From positions 1 through 5,059 of the forward strand of contig MTER01000201.1 in assembly GCA_002083985.1 (NCBI GenBank): DNA of 5,059 nucleotides. Direction: 5' to 3'. The translations under genes were made by a program, and so were the position numbers. Under the pieces are notes generated by a model. It did not search any database. It was not told the DNA's origin and saw nothing but the letters and a program-made list of their open reading frames with translations. Shown in pieces: positions 1 through 5,059 of this stretch. Numbering within the stretch: the stretch's first letter is position 1; every line of letters starts with the position of its first letter. Source of the stretch: Candidatus Altarchaeales archaeon A3. GTDB taxonomy: Archaea > Altiarchaeota > Altiarchaeia > Altiarchaeales > Altiarchaeaceae.

Positions 1-2
1 CC

Positions 3-58
3 TCGCTATTGCTTATAGATTTCAAAATTTACACGATTTTGAAATAGCAATTTCGCGA
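3..58 (-). repeat. REP-like palindromic repeat downstream of the DUF268 gene
   Basis: On the plus strand, ATTGCT (8-13) plus ATTTCAAAAT (19-28) pair perfectly with ATTTTGAAAT plus AGCAAT (36-51), leaving a 7-nt loop and a 5-nt bulge (14-18). An outer TCGC (3-6) can pair with GCGA (55-58). Read on the minus strand it has the order palindrome, then AAGCAATAGCGAGG. This matches the unit inside the MITEs (palindrome, then CCGAGCAACAGCGAGG). It sits about 20 nt beyond the operon's last stop codon and may also act as a 3'-end hairpin. The unit touches the window edge, so its outer border is not seen. Confidence 0.65.
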
Positions 59-62
59 CATT

Positions 63-67
63 AAAAA
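63..67 (-). terminator. Short oligo-T after the DUF268 stop
   Basis: The minus strand has TTTTT 12-16 nt past the TAA at 79-81, followed by the hairpin at 3-58. Archaeal termination typically uses oligo-T tracts, but five T residues is a minimal signal in a genome this AT-rich. Confidence 0.3.
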
Positions 68-78
68 TATGAGTCAAA

Positions 79-897
79 TTAATTTGCAACAGGTCTATTA
101 TTTAATTGCTTTTTTTTGAAGTGAAATAAACCAATACCTGCCATTTCTAAAGGATTTAAATTATTAAAATCCTGAAGCAATATTATATTTTTGTTTCGTA
201 TTATTTTCACTTCAACAAGATTGCAATCAGGAAATTTTGATATAAAATTGTTTACATTGAATGCCCTATGTGCATTAAAATAAATCGTGTCTTTATTTTC
301 AACAGGAACAGAAACATATAAATTTCCGTTAGCTGCTAATACTCTTGTTAGTTCTTTAATTGCTTTGTCCGTACCTTTTGGGTCAAAAGGATCACCATAT
401 CTACCTAGGCCTATATGTTCTAAAACACACAATGAAGATATTGATTCCAATTCACCGTCCTTAAACGGCATATCTAATATGCTCCCTTTTTTACATTCAA
501 GATTTTCCAGTTGGACTGGCAAAGGGCGGATGTCTACACTACAAACTTTTGTAAATTTTGATAAGATGCCTACAAACAATGCGGTTGATCCAACGTCCAC
601 ATGATATTTTGAATGCACAGCGAATATTTTGCCCGCGGCCCATGTATCCTGATAAAAATAATCAAAATCAATAGGAGTTTCAGATATTTTGTCATTTATA
701 CAAGGATATAAATTCAATAGTTTAATTTTTTCTGATCCTTTGAATGACTTATATCTTATTAAATCCATAAAATAATCAAAGTATCGATATAAGATACTAA
801 ATGGATTTCTTGGTATGATCTGGCTAAACATATGAAATCCAAAACTTGCCAATTTTAATAATTTTGGATTCCTTTTAATATATTCTTTTATGGTCAT
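79..897 (-). CDS. DUF268 family SAM-dependent methyltransferase-like protein
   Basis: A 272-aa protein that reads as a DUF268 member, a poorly characterised class I methyltransferase-like family often found in polysaccharide gene clusters. After a lysine- and aromatic-rich N-terminal region (about 1-75) comes the family-like YQDTWAAGKI (82-91). Next is a motif-I-like strand HVDVGS (99-104) and the acidic end of the second strand, VDIRPL (121-126), both expected of an S-adenosylmethionine pocket. LCVLEHIGLGRYGDP (156-170) and FNAHR (207-211) are the most distinctive DUF268 blocks. I see no signal peptide or membrane segment, so it is probably cytosolic. The ATG at 897 lies 5 nt after the gmd stop, so the two genes are very likely co-transcribed and translationally coupled; no clear Shine-Dalgarno is visible. 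Methylation of a sugar or glycan is an inference from context; the true substrate is unknown, and activity is unproven for most of the family. Confidence 0.85.
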   Translation of the reverse strand: MTIKEYIKRNPKLLKLASFGFHMFSQIIPRNPFSILYRYFDYFMDLIRYKSFKGSEKIKLLNLYPCINDKISETPIDFDYFYQDTWAAGKIFAVHSKYHVDVGSTALFVGILSKFTKVCSVDIRPLPVQLENLECKKGSILDMPFKDGELESISSLCVLEHIGLGRYGDPFDPKGTDKAIKELTRVLAANGNLYVSVPVENKDTIYFNAHRAFNVNNFISKFPDCNLVEVKIIRNKNIILLQDFNNLNPLEMAGIGLFHFKKKQLNNRPVAN

Positions 898-902
898 CTT
901 AT

Positions 903-1952
903 TTAATCAACTTTCCACCATCTGTTAGGGAATTTTTTATTTAAAATTTTATCACCTTCACCAATTGGCTCTATTCCAATTGCACGCATATCCGCATCAA
1001 TCATGATCTTTACTAAATTTTTAAATTTAATCTCAGGATTCCAACCTAACTTTTCCTTTGCCTTTGACGGGTCAGCAATTAACTGCTCAACTTCAACAGG
1101 TCTGAAATATTTCGTATCAATTTTTAAATGTTCATCTGGATTTAAATCGGCGTACCTGAATGCTTCATCCACAAATTCCTTAACAGAATGTGTTTCTCCA
1201 GTGCCAATAACAAAGTCATCTGGCTTATTATTCTGAAGCATTTTCCACATAAATTCAACATACTCCGGCGCATAACCCCAGTCCCTTTTTGCTTCAATAT
1301 TTCCAAGGTAAAGATATCTTTGTTTTCCTGCCAGAATTTTTGCAATTGCTCTTGTTATTTTTCTCGTAACAAATGTCTCTCCTCTCCTTGGGGACTCGTG
1401 ATTAAATAAAATTCCATTGCATGCAAACATATTATAACCTTCCCGGTAATTTTCAGTCATCCAGTAAGCATAAACCTTTGCGCATGCATAAGGACTACAT
1501 GGTTTAAATGGAGTATTTTCACTTTGCAGTGGAGGAGAGCGACCGAACATCTCACTACTTGATGCCTGATAAAATTTAATTTTATCTTTATTGTTGCTTT
1601 TCAAAATCGTATCTAAAAGCCGTGTTGTTCCGATTGCAGTGACATCTCCTGTATACTCAGGAGCATCAAAACTAACCCTCACATGACTCTGGGCGCCAAG
1701 ATGATATATTTCATCTGGTTTTATGTTGTAAATAATATTAGTTATCTGACTCCCGTCGGATAAATCACCGTAATGTAAAAATAATTTTGCATTCGGATCG
1801 TGTTTGTCAACAAATATATGATCAATTCTTGATGTATTGAATGTACTTGATCTTCTTATTATCCCATGTACATTGTATCCTTTGTTTAGCAAAAGTTCTG
1901 CAAGGTATGAGCCATCTTGTCCGGTTATTCCTGTTATTAGCGCAGTTTTCAT
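903..1952 (-). CDS. gmd: GDP-mannose 4,6-dehydratase
   Basis: This 349-aa protein is a full-length GDP-mannose 4,6-dehydratase. It converts GDP-D-mannose to GDP-4-keto-6-deoxy-D-mannose using tightly bound NADP(H), the first step toward GDP-fucose, GDP-rhamnose or GDP-perosamine. It is a cytosolic extended short-chain dehydrogenase. The Rossmann glycine motif is GITGQDG (8-14), followed by the family hallmark [13 protein letters not shown] (33-45). The catalytic segment is QASSSEMFG (129-137) with Glu134, then Tyr155 and Lys159 in SPYACAK. The usual Thr132 is Ser here. Other family blocks are [17 protein letters not shown] (183-199) and [16 protein letters not shown] (217-232). I chose the ATG at 1952 because MKTALITG begins exactly at the first Rossmann strand. 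An in-frame ATG at 2048 would add 32 residues, but it lies in a mobile element's terminal repeat and upstream of the likely promoter. The gene leads an operon with the DUF268 gene. The enzyme for the next step is not in the window. Confidence 0.97.
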   Translation of the reverse strand: MKTALITGITGQDGSYLAELLLNKGYNVHGIIRRSSTFNTSRIDHIFVDKHDPNAKLFLHYGDLSDGSQITNIIYNIKPDEIYHLGAQSHVRVSFDAPEYTGDVTAIGTTRLLDTILKSNNKDKIKFYQASSSEMFGRSPPLQSENTPFKPCSPYACAKVYAYWMTENYREGYNMFACNGILFNHESPRRGETFVTRKITRAIAKILAGKQRYLYLGNIEAKRDWGYAPEYVEFMWKMLQNNKPDDFVIGTGETHSVKEFVDEAFRYADLNPDEHLKIDTKYFRPVEVEQLIADPSKAKEKLGWNPEIKFKNLVKIMIDADMRAIGIEPIGEGDKILNKKFPNRWWKVD

Positions 1953-1990
1953 ACTGAAATTATATAATCTCGTAATATAATTGAGAAAGA

Positions 1991-1998
1991 TATATAAA
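1991..1998 (-). promoter_or_regulatory. Likely archaeal TATA box of the gmd-DUF268 operon
   Basis: On the minus strand this reads TTTATATA, about 40 nt upstream of the gmd ATG. Archaeal initiation about 25 nt downstream would give a leader of roughly 15 nt, consistent with the absence of a Shine-Dalgarno sequence. An alternative TATATAAT nearer the start (around 1961-1968) is too close to the ATG to serve. Confidence 0.5.
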
Positions 1999-2036
1999 GA
2001 ATGTAAAAACTTAATTACATCTTTTCTAAAAATTTT

Positions 2037-2208
2037 GTAACTTCTCAATAAGTTGGAGTAAATTTATTTTGTAACTGCTCATTTTATAAAAAATACCTAC
2101 AAAAAGTATAAAACAGGCCATATATTTTGTCATTTTCAAAATCATATAGATTTTGAAAATATCCGAGCAACAGCGAGGTTATCTTCTCACAAGTTATTGA
2201 GAAGTTAC
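2037..2208 (+). mobile_element. MITE-like element, copy 1 (172 bp)
   Basis: The terminal inverted repeats are GTAACTTCTCAATAAGTTG (2037-2055) and CAAGTTATTGAGAAGTTAC (2190-2208), pairing at 18 of 19 positions. There is no coding capacity, so movement would need a transposase supplied elsewhere. A second copy in the same orientation starts at 2904; by hand alignment about 148 of 167 columns match, with one 5-nt gap. Inside are a subterminal echo of the left end (GTAACTGCTCA at 2071-2081, offset 34 nt) and a nested palindromic REP-like unit (2132-2178). A target duplication is not clear: AATTT-rich sequence sits at both flanks, but so it does everywhere in this region. The left end is about 40 nt from the likely gmd TATA box. 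The transposase family is not identified. Confidence 0.85.
2132..2178 (+). repeat. REP-like palindromic unit nested in MITE copy 1
   Basis: A perfect 12-bp stem, ATTTTCAAAATC (2132-2143) with GATTTTGAAAAT (2149-2160), closes a 5-nt loop ATATA. It is followed by ATCCGAGCAACAGCGAGG ending at 2178. The same architecture is found at both window ends outside any MITE, so this looks like an independent dispersed repeat captured inside the element. Confidence 0.65.
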
Positions 2209-2341
2209 TCTAATTTAAATTATGACAAATCATGATTAGTAAATTTATGTACTGATATAAAGAAGATCTAAAAAGGGATGGATTTTTGATCTTTGTTTTG
2301 GATGATTTTAAATAAGGTTTATTATATTTGTATCTTTTTTT

Positions 2342-2474
2342 GGTAGTGATGAACAGGTAATGCTGAATGTTAACACATTTTTACCCCAGTCATTTAAATT
2401 GAGTAAAAATTTAAAATTTTTGAGCGTGAGCAATGTGATTTATTTTTGATGAGCATTACTTCTTATTCACTACC
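2342..2474. mobile_element. Second, unrelated MITE-like inverted-repeat element (133 bp)
   Basis: The left end GGTAGTGATGAACAGGTAAT (2342-2361, continuing GCT) and the reverse complement of the right end (2452-2474) match at 19 of 23 positions, including a perfect outer GGTAGTGA and an inner GTAATGCT. Just outside, CTTTTTTT (2334-2341) and CTTTCTTT (2475-2482) match 7 of 8, as expected for an 8-bp target duplication, though the sequence is low in complexity. The interior is AT-rich and non-coding. The ends are unlike those of the ~170-bp MITEs, so this is a separate family nested in the interval they bracket. Confidence 0.6.
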
Positions 2475-2526
2475 CTTTCTTTTAATAAAGCAACAAAATT
2501 ATCGAAAATGATAATTGTAATGACTT

Positions 2527-2543
2527 AAAGAAAGATTTTTAAA
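2527..2543 (+). promoter_or_regulatory. Possible BRE/TATA element of the AbiEi relic
   Basis: A purine-rich AAAGAAAG (BRE-like) directly precedes TTTTTAAA, about 50 nt upstream of the relic's ATG at 2592. An inverted repeat AATTATC (2497-2503) / GATAATT (2510-2516) just upstream could be an old operator, since AbiEi proteins repress their own promoters by binding inverted repeats. No operator sequence is known for this protein. Confidence 0.3.
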
Positions 2544-2591
2544 GTAATGTCTAATTATTTCTATAGATATAAAAAAAATTTAGATAAACTC

Positions 2592-2903
2592 ATGGAAAAA
2601 CTGATTTTCAGGATTGAATATATGCAGAAGATAACTGACAAGGGTAGGAAATATTCAAACATTGTTGTTTATCGTCTGAAAGCATAAATCTGATTAAACA
2701 GGTTACAAAAAATAGATGCATAACAAAGGATAATATATGCCTGATTGCAAGCAATTTAATCTATCTCCCTTATATTTCATTCTGGCCTGCATCTACTTTT
2801 TCTGAATATACCGGACAAATACCTGTGACAATTCAGATTGCTGTAACAAGGAAAACAAAATTAATTAACTTTGAGGGCTATAAAATAAAATTTATCAAAT
2901 TTT
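2592..2903 (+). pseudogene. Broken AbiEi-type antitoxin/transcriptional regulator (frameshifted, truncated by a MITE)
   Basis: Two frames together read like the N-terminal half of an archaeal AbiEi (COG5340) protein, the antitoxin and autorepressor of type IV AbiE toxin-antitoxin pairs. Frame one starts at ATG 2592 (MEKLIFRIEYMQKITDKG, then YSNIVVYRLKA, stop at 2687) and looks like the winged helix-turn-helix. The second frame, open from 2687, continues NLIKQVTKN, then LIASNLIYLPYISFWPAS, GQIPVTIQIAVTRKTK and FEGYKIKFIKF. This resembles the family pattern of an IASN-like helix, PSYISFWSAL, QIP and a TTKR-like strand. Between codons RL (ending 2678) and LI (starting 2690) there are 11 nt where family spacing predicts 12, so one base appears lost. 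Coding similarity stops where the MITE at 2904 begins; the frame then runs through the terminal repeat to a stop at 2932. About half of a normal ~200-aa protein remains, and no AbiEii nucleotidyltransferase toxin is nearby. Recognition is from memory of the family, not from a search. Confidence 0.75.
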
Positions 2904-3070
2904 GTAACTTCTCAATAAGTTGTGGCAAATAAATTTTGTAACTGCTTATTTTATAAAAAACAAATACAAAAAATGCAAAACAAATTATATATTTTATCAT
3001 TTTCAAAATCATATAGAAAAATATCCGGGCAACAGCGAGGTTATATTCTCACAAGTTATTGAGAAGTTAC
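2904..3070 (+). mobile_element. MITE-like element, copy 2 (167 bp)
   Basis: Same element and orientation as at 2037, with identical 19-nt ends (2904-2922 and 3052-3070). It is 5 nt shorter because the right arm of the internal palindrome is partly deleted (after 3017). It begins immediately after the last recognisable codon of the AbiEi relic, so insertion here, or a deletion anchored here, removed the antitoxin's C-terminal half. Flanks are TCAAATTTT on the left and ATAAATTTA on the right, matching at 6 of 9 positions. This could be a decayed 9-bp target duplication but is weak in such AT-rich DNA. The right end is 37 bp from the flippase start codon. Confidence 0.85.
2999..3040 (+). repeat. 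REP-like unit in MITE copy 2, palindrome damaged
   Basis: The left arm ATTTTCAAAATC (2999-3010) is intact, but five bases (TTTTG in copy 1) are missing from the right arm, so the long stem cannot form. The following tail ATCCGGGCAACAGCGAGG ends at 3040 and differs from copy 1 by one base. Confidence 0.6.
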
Positions 3071-3072
3071 AT

Positions 3073-3081
3073 AAATTTAAA
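3073..3081 (+). promoter_or_regulatory. Likely TATA-like box of the flippase gene
   Basis: AAATTTAAA lies about 30 nt upstream of the ATG at 3108, which predicts a leaderless or nearly leaderless transcript. It begins two bases after the MITE copy 2 terminus. The same AAATTTAAAC string recurs at 3086-3095, too close to the start to be the box. AT-richness makes this a weak call. Confidence 0.4.
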
Positions 3082-3107
3082 CAAAAAATTTAAACAAATT
3101 TATTAAA

Positions 3108-4730
3108 ATGTCAACCACAAAAACCATAGCAAAAGGAACCGCATGGATTTTGATATCAGCACTTATCATAAAATTTCTCGCATTTATTTATTATATAATT
3201 TTAGCAAGAACAGTTACGCCGGAAGAAATCGGACAATTCTTCTTTGTTTTGAGTGTAGTAGGAATTATTTCACTTTTTTCAGACCTTGGTTTGGGCTCAA
3301 GTGCCATAGGAAGATTTGTTCCTTTTTATGCAGGGCAGGAAAAATTTAATTATGTCAAAAAGGTATTAAAAATTTCTGTTTCAGCAGGAACATTATTTTC
3401 AACAATCTGTGCAATCCTCCTTATATTCTTTGCAGGTAATATATCAAATTTCTTTAATAAACCTTATCTAACATCGTTATTTCAGATAATGGCTTCGTAT
3501 TTTTTAATTATAAATTTTTACTCTCTTGCAATTAACTTTTTAGTGGGCAGAAAGTTAATGAAATTTGTTTCATACATGCAAAGTTTTCAGGGAGTGATGA
3601 AGGTTGTTTTAACTCTAATCTTTCTGTTCTTTTTTGGATTTACTACCCATAGTATTGCACTTGGTTTTATCCTTTCATTTTTATTTGCGGCATTTTTCGG
3701 ATTGTTTTTTGTATTAAAAGAATATAAAACATTGCCAAAAACGAATGAATCTGCAAAATTTATTCCCTTGTTAAAACAAATGGTACCTTTCGGATTAACA
3801 ATGGTTTTAATTAGTTCCATGGGACTAATAAACGGTTATACTGATAGAATAATGCTGGGATATTTTTTTCCTGCAAAAGAAAGCGATATAATGATAGGAA
3901 TATATACTATGGTAATTGCCTTTTCCTCATTAATCGGAATTTTTGTAAGTGCAATAGCAAGCATATTTTATCCAGCAATTATAGAAATGTGGGCAAAGAA
4001 AAACACAGAAGAAATGCAAAAAACAACTACAACAGTAATAAGATGGATACTCATAAGTTCCATTCCGATGCTTCTTGTAATGCTGGTATTTCCGATTCAG
4101 ATTTTGACAATTGTTTATGGAGAAAATTATGCATCGGGATGGATCGTCTTAATTATTGCTTCAACATATATATTTATATCCTTTCTCTCTTTACCTTCAC
4201 AGTTTATTATTGCCGCAATGAACCGTTTAGATATAACAAAAAAAATTATTGCAGTCGGAGCAATAACAAATGTCGCGTTAAATTTTATTTTTATTCCTCC
4301 GTATGGAATAAACGGTGCTGCCTTTACAACCTTAATTTCAACTATTATTATGACAATTTTATTTTTAAGAACATCTAAAACCACAAACATTAAATTTCCA
4401 AAAGATATTTATAAGCCGATAATTGCTGGCATTTTAGCGGCAATTATTTTGTATTTGATGGCAAGTTTGTTCAACTTTGATGAAATTTTGATAAATTTTG
4501 TGTCACAAAGTGTTGCGGGAAAGGATATATTTTCGGAAATTTTGCTGAAATTTTTAAAGGTCTTTGTTCTCGGGATTTTTGTTTTAATGAGTTTTTTAAT
4601 ATACCTGCTCTTTTTGATTAAATTTAAGGCATTTCACAAAGAAGATGTTGAAATTTTGGCAGGAGGAATGCGAAGGGCAAAAATCCCCGAAAAATATATT
4701 TCATTTGCGGAGAGAATTTTATTGGAGTAA
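3108..4730 (+). CDS. Wzx-type polysaccharide/oligosaccharide flippase
   Basis: A 540-aa integral membrane protein of the MOP exporter superfamily (polysaccharide transporter/Wzx branch). Such proteins flip lipid-linked oligosaccharides across the cytoplasmic membrane. About 14 hydrophobic segments can be picked out, roughly at 11-33, 43-63, 89-110, 122-144, 161-179, 183-203, 224-243, 262-285, 311-335, 344-366, 380-397, 402-420, 436-454 and 482-504. Family features are the N-terminal LARTVTPEEIGQFFF (32-46), FSDLGLGSSAIGRF (57-70) and the seventh-helix motif GYTDRIMLGYFF (243-254). The C-terminal tail (505-540) is basic and cytosolic-looking, with AGGMRRAKIPEKY. Length is at the long end for Wzx because of the last two helices, as in many archaeal members. 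The ATG at 3108 follows an AT-rich stretch with no Shine-Dalgarno; a TATA-like box about 30 nt upstream suggests a leaderless or short-leader transcript. It diverges from gmd. Which glycan it moves cannot be read from the sequence, and wzx is only a functional-class label. Confidence 0.92.
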   Translation: MSTTKTIAKGTAWILISALIIKFLAFIYYIILARTVTPEEIGQFFFVLSVVGIISLFSDLGLGSSAIGRFVPFYAGQEKFNYVKKVLKISVSAGTLFSTICAILLIFFAGNISNFFNKPYLTSLFQIMASYFLIINFYSLAINFLVGRKLMKFVSYMQSFQGVMKVVLTLIFLFFFGFTTHSIALGFILSFLFAAFFGLFFVLKEYKTLPKTNESAKFIPLLKQMVPFGLTMVLISSMGLINGYTDRIMLGYFFPAKESDIMIGIYTMVIAFSSLIGIFVSAIASIFYPAIIEMWAKKNTEEMQKTTTTVIRWILISSIPMLLVMLVFPIQILTIVYGENYASGWIVLIIASTYIFISFLSLPSQFIIAAMNRLDITKKIIAVGAITNVALNFIFIPPYGINGAAFTTLISTIIMTILFLRTSKTTNIKFPKDIYKPIIAGILAAIILYLMASLFNFDEILINFVSQSVAGKDIFSEILLKFLKVFVLGIFVLMSFLIYLLFLIKFKAFHKEDVEILAGGMRRAKIPEKYISFAERILLE

Positions 4731-4855
4731 TTTATTTAAAATTTAATCAAAAGTTTCCTATCTCATAAAACTGGTGTGTTGAAATGAATGGGTTGCCAGA
4801 TTAGGCATTGTTAATTTGGTATAGTTTCCATGATTTTTACACAATGTTAAACTAT

Positions 4856-4941
4856 TTATAGTGAAAATATTAAGTTTTTACACTATTTAAGCATTTTACA
4901 TATAACAAATTATGTGTAAATTGTTGCCATTTTCACTATAA
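4856..4941. repeat. 86-bp segment with perfect 13-bp inverted repeats
   Basis: TTATAGTGAAAAT (4856-4868) and ATTTTCACTATAA (4929-4941) are exact reverse complements. The interior is AT-rich and carries TTTTTACACT (4875-4884) and TGTGTAAA (4913-4920); TTTTTACACA (4834-4843) lies just outside. No target duplication is visible. It could be a small MITE, the remnant end of an insertion sequence, or a regulatory inverted repeat. Confidence 0.5.
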
Positions 4942-5002
4942 CGGGTGCTCATCCCTTTTAAATTGGGCCAATTATTTTGTGGAGGATATTTTAAAAATCT
5001 CA

Positions 5003-5045
5003 CCTCACTTCGTTCGGAGATTTAAAAATTTCTGAAATTTTTAAA
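5003..5045 (-). repeat. REP-like palindromic repeat near the window end
   Basis: TTTAAAAATTTC (5021-5032) and GAAATTTTTAAA (5034-5045) form a perfect 12-bp palindrome around a single base. On the minus strand this is followed by CTCCGAACGAAGTGAGG (down to 5003), the same order as in the other copies. AAATCTC (4995-5001) can also pair with GAGATTT (5017-5023). A further CCTCGCT at 5049-5055 may begin another unit beyond the edge. Confidence 0.55.
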
Positions 5046-5059
5046 TCACCTCGCTGATG

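Larger units (their letters stand above)
1953..3107. other. Intergenic mobile-DNA scar between the divergent gmd and flippase genes
   Basis: No intact gene lies here. In order it contains the gmd promoter region (1953-2036), MITE copy 1, 133 bp with nothing I can identify (2209-2341), the second MITE type, about 117 bp with a possible old operator and promoter (2475-2591), the AbiEi relic, MITE copy 2, and a 37-bp flippase leader region. The longest open stretch in 2209-2341 is about 42 codons on the minus strand, with no start-proximal signal and no recognisable protein. Confidence 0.8.
4731..5059. other. Non-coding region downstream of the flippase
   Basis: No open frame longer than about 20 codons with a usable start was found by eye on either strand. 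The region holds the 13-bp inverted-repeat segment (4856-4941), several GTGTAAA-like boxes and the REP-like repeat near the edge. No strong oligo-T terminator follows the flippase stop at 4728-4730. Confidence 0.7.

Noticed and set aside
287..604. 105-codon open frame on the plus strand opposite the DUF268 gene
   Set aside because: It is the antisense shadow of a well-supported coding region and shows no family resemblance.
1953..2048. N-terminal extension of gmd from an in-frame ATG at 2048
   Set aside because: The extension encodes no GMD family sequence, starts inside the MITE terminal repeat and overlaps the likely TATA box. The ATG at 1952 gives the expected MKTALITG start.
2209..2341. 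About 42 codons without a stop on the minus strand
   Set aside because: There is no start codon in a plausible position and no recognisable protein. It abuts a mobile-element border, so it may be a relic, but I cannot support one.
2360..2446. 28-codon open frame starting MLNVNTF
   Set aside because: It lies wholly inside the 133-bp inverted-repeat element, has no recognisable motif or promoter, and is a length easily open by chance.
2679..2689. Programmed frameshift joining the two AbiEi frames
   Set aside because: There is no clear slippery heptamer at the junction, and the gene is truncated by a MITE in any case, so decay is the simpler reading.
2037..3070. CRISPR array suggested by repeated sequence blocks
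   Set aside because: There are only two ~170-bp copies, each with terminal inverted repeats. There are no short regularly spaced repeats, so a MITE pair is the better explanation.
3073..3095. Tandem AAATTTAAAC as an operator
   Set aside because: The two copies are 13 nt apart in extremely AT-rich leader DNA; one is better explained as a TATA-like box and the other as composition.
3989..4378. Overlapping open frames within the flippase on both strands
   Set aside because: They are alternative-frame shadows of the flippase; their odd composition (Asn/Tyr/Lys-rich or Ile/Val runs) reflects AT-rich codons.

Overview
The window looks archaeal. It is very AT-rich. Its genes lack clear Shine-Dalgarno sequences and have TATA-like boxes placed for short or absent leaders. 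A broken gene in the middle reads like the archaeal version of the AbiEi/COG5340 regulator family. The lineage cannot be fixed from this window; an AT-rich euryarchaeon or a DPANN or Altiarchaeum-type genome would all fit. These are judgements by eye, with no database search.

Layout. On the minus strand, 1952 to 79, a two-gene operon encodes GDP-mannose 4,6-dehydratase (gmd) and a DUF268 methyltransferase-like protein, 5 nt apart. On the plus strand, 3108 to 4730, lies a Wzx-type polysaccharide flippase. Together they are part of a surface-glycan locus: a deoxysugar nucleotide supply step, a probable glycan- or sugar-modifying enzyme, and a lipid-linked oligosaccharide exporter. No glycosyltransferase or oligosaccharyltransferase is visible here.

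The ~1.15 kb between the divergent transcription units is a scar of mobile DNA. Two copies of a ~170-bp MITE-like element (2037-2208 and 2904-3070, same orientation, about 89% identical by hand count, 18/19-bp terminal inverted repeats) bracket ~695 bp. That interval holds an unrelated 133-bp inverted-repeat element (2342-2474, possible 8-bp target duplication) and a decayed AbiEi-type antitoxin gene (2592-2903). The antitoxin has lost one base mid-gene and is cut off exactly where the second MITE begins; no AbiEii toxin is present. The outer MITE ends lie close to the likely promoters of gmd and the flippase.

A smaller palindromic unit is nested in both MITEs and recurs near both window ends (3-58, 5003-5045). 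It is an A/T-rich palindrome followed by a CCGAGC-like and AGCGAGG-like motif, and it appears to be a dispersed REP-like repeat of this genome. Downstream of the flippase is a gene-free stretch with a perfect 13-bp inverted repeat and several GTGTAAA-like boxes.

I see no convincing undescribed multi-gene system. The most notable items are the MITE family with its nested REP-like unit and the MITE-truncated antitoxin relic.
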